From positions 2,914,001 through 2,978,000 of the forward strand of contig NZ_JAJMPA010000001.1 of NCBI RefSeq assembly GCF_020991475.1: a stretch of 64,000 nucleotides of DNA. Direction: 5' to 3'. The stretch is from Pedobacter sp. MC2016-14. Lineage in GTDB: Bacteria; Bacteroidota; Bacteroidia; Sphingobacteriales; Sphingobacteriaceae. The position numbers and the translations under genes were made by a program. A model generated the notes under the pieces. It was not told where the DNA came from and ran no database searches. It saw nothing but the letters and a program-made list of their open reading frames with translations. Positions 54,930 through 63,687 of this stretch are shown in pieces (positions within the stretch are counted from its first letter, which is position 1; each line of letters opens with the position of its first letter).

Positions 54930-55151
54930 ATGTATTGGACACTAGAACTAGCATCGCATTTGGAAGACGCTCCATGGCCTGCAACAAAAGATGAATTGAT
55001 TGATTACGGAATCAGATCTGGAGCACCTGTAGAGGTGATTGAAAATCTTCAGGCTTTGGAAGATGATGGTGAACCTTATGAAACCATCGAAGAAATTTGG
55101 CCGGATTATCCAACTAAAGATGATTTCTTCTTTAATGAAGACGAATATTAA
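54930..55151 (+). CDS. DUF2795-family small acidic protein
   Basis: 73 residues, acidic. The segment SHLEDAPWPATKDELIDYGI, then SGAPVEVIENLQALEDDGEPYETIEE, fits the DUF2795 family, which is found widely in Bacteroidota; its role is unknown. The C-terminal half is Asp/Glu-rich. It has its own strong promoter and a good terminator, so it is a single-gene unit, and probably well expressed. Confidence 0.88.
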   Translation: MYWTLELASHLEDAPWPATKDELIDYGIRSGAPVEVIENLQALEDDGEPYETIEEIWPDYPTKDDFFFNEDEY

Positions 55152-55158
55152 TTCCTAA

Positions 55159-55183
55159 AAAAGCCTCGTTATTCGGGGCTTTT
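55159..55183 (+). terminator. Terminator after the DUF2795 gene
   Basis: AAAAGCCTCG (55159-55168) pairs with CGGGGCTTTT (55174-55183), ten pairs with one G-T, ending in T residues 8 bp after the stop codon. Confidence 0.85.
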
Positions 55184-55274
55184 GTATTTTGGAACGATGA
55201 TTGTTTAACGAATGTCAGGTAAATGAAATCATGAGCCTGCTACATTTATTTATGAACAATTAAAAAATACAACT

Positions 55275-55427
55275 ATGGGAAATCTACTTTATTTAATCGC
55301 AGTCATTCTAGTTATCATTTGGGCCATCAGTTTCCTTGGAGGATATTACACTGGCGGTATTATTCACGCCTTATTGGTAATTGCTATTATAGCCATCATT
55401 TTGAGGGTAATCAGAGGAGCTGCTTAA
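55275..55427 (+). CDS. Lmo0937-type tiny membrane protein
   Basis: 50 residues starting MGNLLYLIAVILVIIWAISF; two hydrophobic helices separated by LGGYYTGGIIH, and RVIRGAA at the end. It matches the lmo0937-type small membrane proteins, of unknown function and often stress-linked. It is preceded by a 123-bp spacer with the DUF2795 terminator. Real by the typical sequence and an exact stop; role unknown. Confidence 0.85.
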   Translation: MGNLLYLIAVILVIIWAISFLGGYYTGGIIHALLVIAIIAIILRVIRGAA

Positions 55428-55451
55428 AATAGTTTTAAGCAGATTATATTT

Positions 55452-56150
55452 TTAAAGCTCAGGCTCCTGAATTTCAGGGGCCTCTTTTTTTAAAAGCATT
55501 TTTGCGATTTCAAAGTCTTCTGGCCAGGTGATTTTTAGATTTGAACGCTCTCCTGTAACCAGGGTGATGTTAAAACCGGCTTTTTCAACTACTGAGGCAT
55601 CATCAGTAAAGTTTTCGCTGTAAGGCTGTTCATACGCTTTCCTAAGGATATCTAATTTAAAAGTTTGTGGTGTTTGAATTAGCATCACCTGTTCTCTAGG
55701 TAAGGCTTCATTGCGATCAGCCTCTTTTATAACTCTTATAGAATCTATGGGTGGTATTCCCGCAACCGCAGTTCCATATTTTCTTGCTGTTTCAAATGAA
55801 TTTAAAATCAATTCTGCCGAAACCAGCGGGCGTACGGCATCATGAACTGCTACAATCCCCTCATCATGAATTGCCGAGAGTCCGTTTTTAACAGAATGAA
55901 AACGCTGGCTCCCTCCTTCAATAATTTGGTGTGGAATATGAAACTGATAAGAAGTACAGAGGCTTTTCCAGTAGTCGTGTTGTTGTATATTCAGGACAAC
56001 TAATATTTCAACATTTAAGACAGATTTATGAAATGCTTCAATGGTATGCATGAGGATGGGTTTACCATTCAGTAATAAAAACTGCTTGGCTATCGCGTTG
56101 TTCATTCGGCTACCCGAACCTCCTGCAACGAGTATGGCGTAATATTTCAT
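55452..56150 (-). CDS. ispD: 2-C-methyl-D-erythritol 4-phosphate cytidylyltransferase
   Basis: 232 residues. AGGSGSRMNNAIAKQFLLLN is the nucleotide-binding loop, VAVHDAVRPLVS and GIPPIDSIRVI follow, and EQVMLIQTPQTF with NFTDDASVVEKAG completes the IspD pattern. It makes CDP-ME in the non-mevalonate isoprenoid pathway. It is separated from queA by a terminator, so it needs its own promoter in the 68-bp spacer. Confidence 0.97.
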   Translation of the reverse strand: MKYYAILVAGGSGSRMNNAIAKQFLLLNGKPILMHTIEAFHKSVLNVEILVVLNIQQHDYWKSLCTSYQFHIPHQIIEGGSQRFHSVKNGLSAIHDEGIVAVHDAVRPLVSAELILNSFETARKYGTAVAGIPPIDSIRVIKEADRNEALPREQVMLIQTPQTFKLDILRKAYEQPYSENFTDDASVVEKAGFNITLVTGERSNLKITWPEDFEIAKMLLKKEAPEIQEPEL

Positions 56151-56162
56151 AAATGCTAAGAT

Positions 56163-56197
56163 AAAAAAAATAGGAGTAACCTTTAGGTTCTCCTATT
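56163..56197 (-). terminator. Terminator after queA
   Basis: AATAGGAG and AACC pair with GGTT and CTCCTATT (56169-56197) with one bulged T; on the minus strand the stem is followed by eight T residues. It closes the queA transcript. Confidence 0.85.
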
Positions 56198-56218
56198 TAC
56201 TTGTTCGTTGTTTTACGG

Positions 56219-57268
56219 TTATATAATTAGCATGGCATCACCATAGCTGTAAAAACGGTATTTTTCTTTCAAAGCTACTTCGTAGGCATTTCTCACGTAA
56301 TCATAACCTCCAAAAGCACTAATCATCATTAATAAGGTAGATTCTGGTGTGTGGAAATTGGTGATCATAGAATTTGCGATACTGAACTCGTATGGAGGAA
56401 AAATGAATTTGCTTGTCCAGTCATTTGCTGATTTTAGTCTCTTACCTGAAGAAACAGCTGATTCTATAGCACGCATTGAGGTAGTACCCACAGCACAGAT
56501 TTTTCTTTTGTTATCCAGTGCTTTATTTACAATATCAGCATCTTTCTGCTCAATTATAAATTGCTCAGAATCCATTTTGTGCTTGGTTAAATCTTCCACC
56601 TCTACAGATCTGAAAGTACCCAGACCAACGTGAAGTGTAACTTCGGCAAAATCAATACCTTTAAGTTCAAGGCGTTTCATTAATTCCCGGCTAAAGTGTA
56701 AACCTGCAGTAGGTGCGGCAACAGCGCCTTCATGTTTAGCAAAAATAGTTTGGTAACGTTCTTTATCCTGAGCAGTTGCTTTACGCTTGATGTACTTAGG
56801 AAGTGGTGTTTCGCCAAGGATTTCAATGTTTTTCCTGAACTCCTCATCAGTACCATCAAAAAGAAAACGAATGGTACGGCCACGGGAGGTGGTATTATCA
56901 ACTACCTCAGCAACTAAAAGATCATCATCCCCAAAATATAATTTATTTCCAACACGGATTTTACGTGCCGGATCTACAAGAACATCCCATAAGCGAAGTT
57001 CTTTGTTCAGTTCACGCAATAAAAATACTTCAATTGTAGCACCTGTTTTTTCTTTATTTCCGTATAAACGTGCAGGAAAAACTTTGGTGTTATTTAAGAT
57101 CATTACATCCTGGTCATCAAAGTAACTTAGAACATCCTTAAATATTTTATGCTCAATTTTGCCACTATCTTTATGTAATACCATTAAACGGGCTTCATCT
57201 CTTTGTTCTGAAGGATTATTGGCTATTAATGATTCAGGTAAATTAAACTTAAATTGTGATAACTTCAT
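56219..57268 (-). CDS. queA: S-adenosylmethionine:tRNA ribosyltransferase-isomerase
   Basis: 349 residues from the ATG at 57268, since [20 protein letters not shown] is the known QueA start; the frame is open 20 codons further but a -7 box lies there. Further motifs are [41 protein letters not shown] and SMRAIESA. It makes epoxyqueuosine in the tRNA wobble base by transfer of a ribosyl group from SAM. Cytoplasmic. Confidence 0.97.
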   Translation of the reverse strand: MKLSQFKFNLPESLIANNPSEQRDEARLMVLHKDSGKIEHKIFKDVLSYFDDQDVMILNNTKVFPARLYGNKEKTGATIEVFLLRELNKELRLWDVLVDPARKIRVGNKLYFGDDDLLVAEVVDNTTSRGRTIRFLFDGTDEEFRKNIEILGETPLPKYIKRKATAQDKERYQTIFAKHEGAVAAPTAGLHFSRELMKRLELKGIDFAEVTLHVGLGTFRSVEVEDLTKHKMDSEQFIIEQKDADIVNKALDNKRKICAVGTTSMRAIESAVSSGKRLKSANDWTSKFIFPPYEFSIANSMITNFHTPESTLLMMISAFGGYDYVRNAYEVALKEKYRFYSYGDAMLII

Positions 57269-57294
57269 ATGTCTTGATGTAAGAATTAAGGGCG

Positions 57295-57302
57295 CAAATT
57301 TA
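57295..57302 (-). promoter_or_regulatory. Promoter -7 box of queA
   Basis: TAAATTTG on the minus strand, an exact TAnnTTTG match 26 bp before the queA ATG. Its position supports the shorter queA start. Confidence 0.6.
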
Positions 57303-57395
57303 CAAAAAATAATTTTGTTTTTTCGCATATAATGGTATGGCTTAAAAAGCTTACATTTTGTAACCTTTCTGCCCGCTCATGCTCTAACTAATGTT

Positions 57396-58640
57396 ATGAT
57401 GATTTTTAGACTAATTGCAGAAAGTTTTAGGTTTGCCGCGGACGCCTTGTTTCAGAACAGGCTGCGTACTATGCTCTCATTACTGGGGATTACGATTGGT
57501 ATTTTTACCATCATATCTGTATTTTCTGCTGTTGATACTTTAAGGGATAAGTTGCAATCCAGTGTGGATAAGCTGGGCTCCAACACCCTGTTTGTTCAAA
57601 AGTGGCCCTGGGGCTTCGGGGGCGATTATCCGTGGTGGAAATACATTAACCGCCCCTTGCCTAAACTTAAAGAATATGCTACGCTAAAAGAACGAATTCA
57701 AAATGCGGATGGAATATGTTTTGAGTCAATGGCATCAGGAAGAACGATTAAGTATAAAAATAGCGCTGTAGAAGGGGTAGGCTTAAAAGCTGCTTCGCAG
57801 GATTATGATAAAACCTGGAACCTGGATTTTGAAGATGGAAGGTATTTTACAGAAACAGAAGGGAAATTTGGCGCACCACTGGTTATTCTGGGTGCAGAGG
57901 TGGCTCAGGGGCTTTTTGGAGATCAATCTGCGATAGGGAAGCAAATTAAAGTAATGGGACGCAGGCTTACCGTAGTAGGGGTATTTAAAAAAGAGGGAGA
58001 AGATATGCTGGGCATGTCTCAAGATAACAATGTACTAATTCCTCTAAATTTTGCACGTGGGCTCTTTGAGGTAGAAAACGACCAGTACGATCCGCAGATT
58101 ACGGTAAAAGGAAAGGAAAGTGTGAGTTTAGAAGAAGTGGAAAGTGAGTTGCTGGGTCTAATGCGTTCCATCAGAAAAATAAAACCTGGTGCGGAAAGTG
58201 ATTTTGCACTTAATAAAACAACTATGCTCACTGATACGCTAAATGCAATGTTTGTGGCAATAAAGATTGCCGGATGGGTAATTGGAGGTTTTTCAATCCT
58301 TGTAGGTGGCTTTGGTATTGCCAACATCATGTTTGTTTCCGTTAAGGAGCGTACCAACATTATTGGTATTCAAAAGTCACTGGGGGCCAAAAACTATTTT
58401 ATTTTGCTCCAGTTTATTTTTGAGGCCGTAGCATTGTGTTTAATGGGTGGAATTATAGGTTTGCTGCTGGTTTTTGGGGGGACCTACCTGTTCACTTATT
58501 TTACCGAAGTAGAAGTGGTACTATATGCTAAAAATATAGTGATGGGCATTGGCATATCATTGGCGATTGGACTAATTTCAGGATTCTGGCCAGCCTATGC
58601 AGCCTCTAAATTAGATCCCGTGGAAGCCATAAGGTCATAA
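57396..58640 (+). CDS. MacB-like ABC transporter permease
   Basis: 414 residues. A first membrane helix (MLSLLGITIGIFTIISVFSA) follows a short helix FAADALFQNRLRT, then a periplasmic MacB-PCD domain (about 60-280) and three C-terminal helices (FtsX domain) with GGFGIANIMFVSVKERTNII and the GxxxDPxEAI-type end KLDPVEAIRS. This is a type VII ABC exporter permease. Its ATPase is not adjacent; the LolD-like gene at 53606 is a candidate. Substrate unknown. Confidence 0.95.
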   Translation: MMIFRLIAESFRFAADALFQNRLRTMLSLLGITIGIFTIISVFSAVDTLRDKLQSSVDKLGSNTLFVQKWPWGFGGDYPWWKYINRPLPKLKEYATLKERIQNADGICFESMASGRTIKYKNSAVEGVGLKAASQDYDKTWNLDFEDGRYFTETEGKFGAPLVILGAEVAQGLFGDQSAIGKQIKVMGRRLTVVGVFKKEGEDMLGMSQDNNVLIPLNFARGLFEVENDQYDPQITVKGKESVSLEEVESELLGLMRSIRKIKPGAESDFALNKTTMLTDTLNAMFVAIKIAGWVIGGFSILVGGFGIANIMFVSVKERTNIIGIQKSLGAKNYFILLQFIFEAVALCLMGGIIGLLLVFGGTYLFTYFTEVEVVLYAKNIVMGIGISLAIGLISGFWPAYAASKLDPVEAIRS

Positions 58641-58643
58641 AAA

Positions 58644-58668
58644 AAGGCAGCCCGGTAAGAGCTGCCTT
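58644..58668. terminator. Terminator between convergent permease and aminotransferase genes
   Basis: AAGGCAGC (58644-58651) pairs with GCTGCCTT (58661-58668) around a 9-nt loop, just after the permease stop. An A-run precedes it, so it may work both ways. Confidence 0.7.
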
Positions 58669-58684
58669 AAAATATTGTGTATGG

Positions 58685-59878
58685 TTAACTAAGTTTGGCC
58701 AAAGCTCCAGCAATTCTTGATACTGCATCCCTAAGCTTATCTTCTGCAGCTGCGTAAGAAATACGTATGCAATCTTCATTTCCAAATGCCTCTCCCGTTA
58801 CCGTAGATACATGAGCTTCATTTAAAATATAAAGACACAGGTCTTCTGCATTATTGATGGTATAACTTCCGCTTGATTTGCCAAAATAAGATTTAACTTC
58901 AGGGAAGAAATAAAAAGCACCATCTGGAAGGTTAACTTTTACGCCTGGAATTGCACTAAGCAATGCATATACAACGTCACGACGTTTTTTAAATTCCGCA
59001 ACCATTTCCTTCACAGAATCTAACGTTCCCTGATAGGCAGCTAATGCAGCACGTTGGGCGATGGACGATGTACCTGAAGTAATTTGACCTTGTAATTTAT
59101 CACAAGCATCAGCAAGTTTTTTGTTGGAAGCCATATAGCCAACTCTCCAGCCAGTCATGGCGTAAGATTTTGAGAATCCGTTAATCAAAATTACACGGTC
59201 TTTAATGGCATCAAAAGAAGCAATTGAGGTATGTTCACCAACAAAGTTGATGTGTTCATAAATTTCGTCAGAGATGATGTAAATTTCCGGATATTTCTCA
59301 AAAACCGCTGCAAGGGCCGCAAGTTCTGTTTTTGAATACACAGAGCCTGTTGGGTTACATGGTGAAGAAAACATGAACAGTTTGGTTTTTGGCGTGATAG
59401 CCGCTTCCAGTTGAGCTGCAGTTATTTTAAAATCATTTTCAACAGTGGCATTGATAAAGACAGTTTCGCCTTCAGCAAGTTTGATCATTTCTGAATAAGA
59501 TACCCAGTATGGCGTTGGAACAATAACCTCGTCTCCGGGATTAATCAAACACAATACCGCGTTTGCAAGTGATTGTTTAGCACCCGTAGAAACTACAATC
59601 TGATCAAAATTGTAAGTTAATCCATTTTCCTTCAGTAACTTTTCTGTAATCACCTTACGCAGGTCAGGATAACCTGACACAGGAGTGTAGTAAGAATAAT
59701 TTTCGTCAATAGACTTTTTAGCAGCCTCCTTTACGTATTCAGGTGTGAAAAAATCTGGTTCGCCAAAGCTTAAATTGATTACATCAATGCCTTTAGCCGA
59801 CAATTCTCTACCTAATTTAGCCATTTTAATGGTCTGTGATTCTGATAGATTATTGATTCTGTTGGATAAAAATGTCAT
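58685..59878 (-). CDS. Aspartate aminotransferase-type PLP enzyme
   Basis: 397 residues. PLP Lys is in NGFSKSYAMTGWRVGYM, with SSPCNPTGSVYS and ISDEIYEHINF before it; the last Arg is in CIRISYAAAED. This is the class I/II aminotransferase family, AspC-like (Bacillus type). It transfers an amino group between aspartate and 2-oxoglutarate; substrate specificity is inferred. A -7 box TATATTTG lies 18 bp before the start. Cytoplasmic. Confidence 0.94.
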   Translation of the reverse strand: MTFLSNRINNLSESQTIKMAKLGRELSAKGIDVINLSFGEPDFFTPEYVKEAAKKSIDENYSYYTPVSGYPDLRKVITEKLLKENGLTYNFDQIVVSTGAKQSLANAVLCLINPGDEVIVPTPYWVSYSEMIKLAEGETVFINATVENDFKITAAQLEAAITPKTKLFMFSSPCNPTGSVYSKTELAALAAVFEKYPEIYIISDEIYEHINFVGEHTSIASFDAIKDRVILINGFSKSYAMTGWRVGYMASNKKLADACDKLQGQITSGTSSIAQRAALAAYQGTLDSVKEMVAEFKKRRDVVYALLSAIPGVKVNLPDGAFYFFPEVKSYFGKSSGSYTINNAEDLCLYILNEAHVSTVTGEAFGNEDCIRISYAAAEDKLRDAVSRIAGALAKLS

Positions 59879-59896
59879 AGTTGGTTATTCGAAAAG

Positions 59897-59904
59897 CAAA
59901 TATA
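59897..59904 (-). promoter_or_regulatory. Promoter -7 box TATATTTG
   Basis: An exact TAnnTTTG match on the minus strand before the aminotransferase gene. The -33 box is unclear. Confidence 0.45.
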
Positions 59905-59987
59905 ATTTTGTTAGATGGCAAATATATGTATATAGGCCAATTATGAACTAAAAAAAATACTTTTAATAGAGTTTGATGGTTAAACTG

Positions 59988-59995
59988 TACTTTTG
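59988..59995 (+). promoter_or_regulatory. Promoter -7 box TACTTTTG before the NUDIX gene
   Basis: An exact TAnnTTTG match 70 bp before the NUDIX start. The -33 region is T-rich, not TTTG. Confidence 0.45.
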
Positions 59996-60065
59996 AATGC
60001 TTAAAAAGAAGCGTGCTATTAAGCTATTATTAGCGCCAACAGATAGATAAAATAAGTATTTTAAG

Positions 60066-60506
60066 ATGAGTTATTTTAATGTAAGGGTATACGGATTGCT
60101 GATCAATGCTAAAAATCAGGTTTTGATTAGTGATGAAAAGTCAGGGGGAAGGTCATTTAGTAAATTTCCTGGTGGTGGTTTGGAGCTGGGCGAGGGACTT
60201 ACAGACGCATTAAAACGCGAGTTTATGGAAGAATGCAATACAGAGATTGAGGTGCTGGGCCATTTGTATACTACAGACTTTTACGAGCAGTCTTCCTTTA
60301 ACGATAGTCAGATTCTTAGTATTTATTATTTTGTTAAAGAACGGCACCCTTTAGCGGTGAATTTTAAAACCATCCCATTTGATTTTGACGGCGAAGCACT
60401 GCAGTCTTTTAGATGGGTAGATCTTAGTAAATTATCTGTAGATGACGTAACTTTTAAAACAGATAAGACAGTAGTGGAACTACTGTTGAAGCAAATGAAC
60501 TTTTAG
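60066..60506 (+). CDS. NUDIX hydrolase
   Basis: 146 residues. The NUDIX box is present as GGLELGEGLTDALKREFMEE followed by CNTEI; the usual Gly after EE-x is Asn here, while the metal-binding REFMEE glutamates are intact. It would cleave a nucleoside diphosphate-linked substrate in the cytoplasm. It is convergent with the pdeM gene, 9 bp apart. Substrate unknown. Confidence 0.9.
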   Translation: MSYFNVRVYGLLINAKNQVLISDEKSGGRSFSKFPGGGLELGEGLTDALKREFMEECNTEIEVLGHLYTTDFYEQSSFNDSQILSIYYFVKERHPLAVNFKTIPFDFDGEALQSFRWVDLSKLSVDDVTFKTDKTVVELLLKQMNF

Positions 60507-60515
60507 CGGGATAAA

Positions 60516-61151
60516 TTACACTTCAATTACGGTTGATGGCGTAATGGCAAAGATACGGTCATCTTCTTTGGGTTTTATAACACTCAAACCTGTAAAATTG
60601 CTGAATGCAGGCAAGATGGCACAGGTAGGGTTAAAGTAAAAACATGGAAATTTCAATTTCTGCCTCGCTTTTCCATGAAGTGTTACGCCTGGATGGATAT
60701 GCCCTGAGATGTTATAATACTCATCAACGGTATCTGGTTTGTCATGGATAAACCGAAAGGGCCTATAAAGTAATTCTTTGTCGAAAACTTGAATGTCTAG
60801 CTGTGCGTAATCTTTAGGTCTTAAATCGTCGTGGTTGCCTTTCACTAACCAAATTTTCAAGTCGGGAAGGGCCGTTCGCCAATTGTAGAAAGCAGCTACG
60901 TCACCATTGGCGGTGTTGTGAAACATATCTCCGGTAACTAGTAAGGTCTCTACATCGTATTTTGCTATTAAACTGCTTAATTTTACAAGATCTGATGCAG
61001 CTACAGTAGAGGGGACGGGGATTCCGGCCTTGCGAAAATGGGCAGATTTCCCAATATGCAGGTCACTTACCATCAGCATTTTTTTTGCAAACCAATAAAT
61101 GGCCCTGTATTTATCCAATATTAGTGTTTCACCATTACAATTGATGGTCAT
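60516..61151 (-). CDS. pdeM: Ligase-associated DNA repair phosphoesterase PdeM
   Basis: 211 residues with calcineurin-like metallophosphoesterase motifs: SDLHIGKSAHFR (Asp, His), VTGDMFHN (Gly-Asp), VKGNHDDLR (Asn-His) and SGHIHPGV (His-x-His). It binds two metals and would act on DNA ends or phosphodiester bonds. Its start overlaps the helicase stop by 17 bp, as in the known ligase-associated cluster. Cytoplasmic. Confidence 0.93.
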   Translation of the reverse strand: MTINCNGETLILDKYRAIYWFAKKMLMVSDLHIGKSAHFRKAGIPVPSTVAASDLVKLSSLIAKYDVETLLVTGDMFHNTANGDVAAFYNWRTALPDLKIWLVKGNHDDLRPKDYAQLDIQVFDKELLYRPFRFIHDKPDTVDEYYNISGHIHPGVTLHGKARQKLKFPCFYFNPTCAILPAFSNFTGLSVIKPKEDDRIFAITPSTVIEV

Positions 61152-63687
61152 TCTTTTTCCTTGATTTTTTTTCTGCCTCAGCAGTCATTCTTTCTATTCT
61201 TTGTCCCAGCTCTTCACTGCTCATGCTATCCCTCAAGCTATCTACTTTAATTGGGAAACATAATGGAGTATAACGATCAGTTTCTACAATTATGATTTTG
61301 CTGCTTTGGATCCGTGTTAGTGCAGATGCCAACCGAGGTTCTTCAATTTGCTGAAAAAAGGCTTCGTCATATGCCTGCCGCAATAATAAATTATGTTGAT
61401 CGTAATCACTAAAAACATTAAAAAATAATGCTGAAGAGGATTGTAGATGTTTATTCGCAATATATTTTCCGGGGAAACCCTGAAATACCAAACCAGAAAT
61501 ACAAGCAATGTCCCTGAATTTTCGGCGTGCCATTTCTGTTGAATTTACGCTGGCTATAATATCCTGACTAAGATTTTTAGGGCTAAAAAGCAGCTTTATC
61601 TTTTTTGTGATGTCAGAAATGTCTTTTTGTAAAATGGGTTGCTCACTTAGTAATTCAAAGCCGTAATCGTTCATTGCGATTGAAAAACTAATGGGTTTGG
61701 ATATGCTAAGCCTGTAGGCAATTAGCGCGGCCATAATTTCATGAACCTGCCTGCCTTCAAATGGATAAGCGAATAAGTGGTAGCCATCTCTTGTTTTAAT
61801 GAGTTCAATCAAAAATTCATCGTCTTTTGGAACATGGGATTCTCTGGCTTGTCTTTCAAAAAGAGGAAGTATAAGATCTAATTCTTCATCATCATGTTCT
61901 TTATCCAGCGTTTGATTGTATTTGAGCCTTAATATAGCACCAAGATTTGCCGTAAGCGACATTCTGCCGCCCATCCAACTGGGGGTGATGGCAGATTTTA
62001 ATTTGCTCTTGCGCACAATCACCGTCATGTCTTTGACCATGATAAATTCGAGTACCCGACCCGCCAGCGTAAAGCTGTTACCCGGCTTAATTTTAGCAAT
62101 GAAAGATTCTTCTACCATGCCAATATAACCGCCGGAAATGAATTTAACTTTTACCATGGCGTCACTTACAATTGCACCAATATGTAAACGGTGGCGCATG
62201 GCAATTTGCCGGCTTTCTACTTTCCATAGACCATCTGTTTTAACTACTTTACTAAATTCATTATAAGCTGTTAAACTATCACCACCTGTAGTAATAAATT
62301 GCCTGATCCAGCTCCATTCTGAAGGCAACAATTCCTGAAAAGCATGTGTTTCTTTAATCTCTTTATAAATGACCTCCTCGTCAAATCCATCGCCAACCGC
62401 CAGGGTAACCAGGTATTGAATCAGGACATCAAATGACATGACAATTGGCTCCCGGCTTTCAATATTGTTGGTCCGGGCTGCCTCTTTTATGGCGGCAGCT
62501 TCAACTAGTTCCAGTGCATGTGTCGGCAGGAAGTAAATTTTGGAGGTTTCAAAAGGGGAGTGTCCACTGCGACCAGCACGTTGTAAGAAGCGCGCTACGC
62601 CCTTTGGAGATCCAATCTGTACTACGGTGTCAACTGGTTTAAAATCTACACCTAAATCAAGTGATGAGGTACTGATTACAGCTTTTAATATGCCGGTATG
62701 TATGGCATCTTCAATCCAGTTACGCAATTCGTAATCAATTGAGCCATGATGAATGGCTATTTGACCAGCAAGATTTTCATCTATTTTTAATAAGTTCTGA
62801 TACCATAGTTCTGCTTGTCCTCTGGTGTTACAAAAGATTAAGGTAGTTTTACTTTTGTAGATGATAGGCAGTAGTTTATGTGCTAGCTTATGGCCAAGAT
62901 GCCCCGCCCAGGGTAGCATATCAATATGATCTGGAAGGATAGATTTGATGTCTATTTTTTTCTCAATATCAGCAACCACAATGGTTTTTAAAACATCTTG
63001 GTAAGGAACCAGTACCTCTAAAGCTTGTTCCATATTTCCAATGGTTGCCGAAATTCCCCAAATCCTTAGTAGCCGTTCAGGATGTTTGTGCAGCAGCAAT
63101 CCTCTAATTCTTGAAATGGCCAATTCGGTCATCACCCCACGCTTACTACCCAGCAACTCGTGCCATTCATCTACAACAATACACCTCAGTTCATCAAAAT
63201 AATTTGTAGTATTTTTTTGTGCCAGTAAAAGGTGTATGCTTTCAGGTGTAATGATGAGCACCTCTGGTAGCTGTTTCTTTTGTTTTAACTTATCAGCCGA
63301 TGAGGTGTCTCCGTTACGCACGCCGACCTGCCAGTCTAATTCTAATGCTGTACAAACTTCTCTCATGGCGCGCGATAAGTCTTTTGCCAGTGAACGTAAT
63401 GGGGTAATCCACATCAACTTTACTCCAGTGGCCTTTCTTGGTGTTTTTTGCTGAATTTGTTTTTTATCGGTTATCGTAATTTCATCTGCTCTGTGGTTTA
63501 ACTCTTCTATAATGACCGCTAAAAACATAGAAAATGTTTTACCGAAACCAGTGGGCGCATTTACAAGGCCGCTGTAACCCTCAGCATAATATCGCCATGC
63601 ATCCGTTTGAAAATCAAAGGGCTTTTTTTTATCGTTTTTTAGCCATTTAATGATTTTTTTATATCCAGCACTTTTTTCTATAACCAT
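61135..63687 (-). CDS. Ligase-associated DEXH-box helicase (Lhr-like)
   Basis: 850 residues. Motif I is APTGFGKTFSMFL, motif II VDEWHELLG (DEWH), motif III ISATIGN and motif VI QRAGRSGHSP, with the long C-terminal Lhr-like domain (KFISGGYIGMVEESF). It unwinds DNA with ATP. It overlaps the pdeM start and its ATG overlaps the ligase stop by one base, so the ligase, helicase and phosphoesterase are co-translated. Known as the ligase-associated DNA damage response set. Confidence 0.95.
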   Translation of the reverse strand: MVIEKSAGYKKIIKWLKNDKKKPFDFQTDAWRYYAEGYSGLVNAPTGFGKTFSMFLAVIIEELNHRADEITITDKKQIQQKTPRKATGVKLMWITPLRSLAKDLSRAMREVCTALELDWQVGVRNGDTSSADKLKQKKQLPEVLIITPESIHLLLAQKNTTNYFDELRCIVVDEWHELLGSKRGVMTELAISRIRGLLLHKHPERLLRIWGISATIGNMEQALEVLVPYQDVLKTIVVADIEKKIDIKSILPDHIDMLPWAGHLGHKLAHKLLPIIYKSKTTLIFCNTRGQAELWYQNLLKIDENLAGQIAIHHGSIDYELRNWIEDAIHTGILKAVISTSSLDLGVDFKPVDTVVQIGSPKGVARFLQRAGRSGHSPFETSKIYFLPTHALELVEAAAIKEAARTNNIESREPIVMSFDVLIQYLVTLAVGDGFDEEVIYKEIKETHAFQELLPSEWSWIRQFITTGGDSLTAYNEFSKVVKTDGLWKVESRQIAMRHRLHIGAIVSDAMVKVKFISGGYIGMVEESFIAKIKPGNSFTLAGRVLEFIMVKDMTVIVRKSKLKSAITPSWMGGRMSLTANLGAILRLKYNQTLDKEHDDEELDLILPLFERQARESHVPKDDEFLIELIKTRDGYHLFAYPFEGRQVHEIMAALIAYRLSISKPISFSIAMNDYGFELLSEQPILQKDISDITKKIKLLFSPKNLSQDIIASVNSTEMARRKFRDIACISGLVFQGFPGKYIANKHLQSSSALFFNVFSDYDQHNLLLRQAYDEAFFQQIEEPRLASALTRIQSSKIIIVETDRYTPLCFPIKVDSLRDSMSSEELGQRIERMTAEAEKKSRKKNDHQL

